64,000 nucleotides of DNA, taken from positions 744,001-808,000 of the forward strand of contig CAVSLM010000001.1 in assembly GCA_963728895.1 (NCBI GenBank), in the 5' to 3' direction. This DNA is from CAVSLM01 sp963728895. Lineage in GTDB: Bacteria > Pseudomonadota > Gammaproteobacteria > JBBQDK01. How positions within the stretch are numbered: position 1 is the stretch's first letter; each line of letters opens with the position of its first letter. Below are positions 63,582 to 64,000 of this stretch, one piece after another. Under the pieces are notes generated by a model. It was not told the origin of the DNA. It saw only the letters and a program-made list of their open reading frames with translations, and searched no databases. The position numbers and the translations under genes are program-made.

Positions 63582-64000
63582 TCAGGAATCCTGGCTGTCC
63601 GGATCCTCGAACAGGATGATCCGGTAGACCGGGGAAGTGCCGGAAGGCGGAATGGGCGTCGGCGTCGGCACCACACCTGCTTCGCAGCCGTCCAGGAACT
63701 GCCCGTAGACGTCGGCGTCGTTGCCATGATGGCTGACCGGCTGCAGCACGAAGAAGCAGCCGAAGCCCAGCATCGGCACCGTGCCCGCCCCGTTGGTGGT
63801 GCCGCTGCAGTCGCCGATCGGAACCGCCAGGATGCGGCGGTCGAAGGCGCCGGTGCCGCCGTCTTCGATCGGCGTGTTGGTATAGCGCTGCGCCGCGAGG
63901 TCCGCCGCGTAGCGCTGGTAATCGTAGGTGAGATCGCCGGGCTGGGTGGTCCCACGCACGATCGGCGCGGTGTTGGCCGTGGTGATGACATCCGGCGGAA
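63582..64000 (-). CDS. TadG-like pilus assembly protein, partial
   Basis: C-terminal 138 codons of a gene that begins outside the window: PPDVITTANTAPIVRGTTQP, then DLTYDYQRYAADLAAQRYTN, DRRILAVPIGDCSG, LGFGCFFVLQPVSHHGNDAD and a Pro-rich end. It matches the C-terminal part of TadG-type (TadE/F/G-like) envelope proteins of the Tad locus. It ends 1 nt before the following tadE-like gene starts. The N-terminal prepilin helix is not visible, so the identity is moderately sure. Confidence 0.7.
   Translation of the reverse strand, partial: PPDVITTANTAPIVRGTTQPGDLTYDYQRYAADLAAQRYTNTPIEDGGTGAFDRRILAVPIGDCSGTTNGAGTVPMLGFGCFFVLQPVSHHGNDADVYGQFLDGCEAGVVPTPTPIPPSGTSPVYRIILFEDPDSQDS

Overview
This is a high-GC, gammaproteobacterial-type chromosome segment. 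A sulfur-globule-type protein, a Thivi_2564-family membrane protein, a Tad pilus locus and an Mla-type lipid transporter point to a sulfur-oxidising or otherwise chemolithotrophic relative. This assignment is inferred from gene families; there is no rRNA or other phylogenetic marker in the window. No tRNA, rRNA or CRISPR array was seen.

Layout. (1) 1-2982: 3' part of a cyclic beta-1,2-glucan synthase-like gene, cut into many frames. (2) 3075-5107: hflK-hflC. (3) 5119-9051: a scrapyard holding group II intron remnants, a Gly/Tyr-rich sulfur-globule-type gene, a 5'-truncated transaldolase, an intact DUF1269 gene and a deleted second copy of pgm-glgP. (4) 9564-17720: intact phosphoketolase (xfp), a DUF389::Pgi chimera, pgm, glgP and a cytochrome c, tightly packed on the plus strand. 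(5) 17724-23400: relics of glgX, a heavy-metal P-type ATPase, a P3A-type ATPase with an inverted middle, and a GH144::PPK2 junction, around one intact PPK2 polyphosphate kinase. (6) 23578-26450, minus: transglutaminase plus Anbu proteasome homologue, then a DUF1840 gene and a deleted CPA1 antiporter copy. (7) 26751-35113, minus: PLDc_N protein, DUF2254 protein and a complete N-type ATPase operon in the order D-C-Q-R-B-E-F-A-G. (8) 35150-36404: small relics. (9) 36516-40851: intact CPA1 antiporter, intact P3A H+-ATPase and a truncated aquaporin. (10) 40853-50296: small envelope and stress-type genes, two Crp/Fnr-like regulators, one complete IS and a long Gly/Met repeat protein. (11) 50293-53985, minus: an Mla/MCE lipid-transport operon. 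(12) 54325-55127: an array of 18 hairpin-forming 45-bp repeats. (13) 55335-64000, minus: two small genes and a Tad pilus operon that runs off the right edge.

How it works together. Glycogen phosphorylase, phosphoglucomutase and phosphoketolase form a route from storage glucan to acetyl phosphate. PPK2 adds polyphosphate energy. The N-ATPase, P3A H+-ATPase and CPA1 antiporter move H+ or Na+ across the membrane. I read the 5-41 kb region as an energy-reserve and ion-homeostasis island that was duplicated and then partly dismantled: at least eight relics are second copies of, or in-frame junctions between, genes of this same functional set.

Caution on broken genes. Two kinds of damage are mixed. 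Real decay (large deletions, an inversion, nonsense codons) affects the relic copies. Separately, atpD, atpR, tadA, a tadE-like gene and the DUF1840 gene are full length but each carries a net +1 base shift, and the ndvB-like gene has a dozen shifts with almost no protein sequence lost. That second pattern could be base-calling or assembly error.
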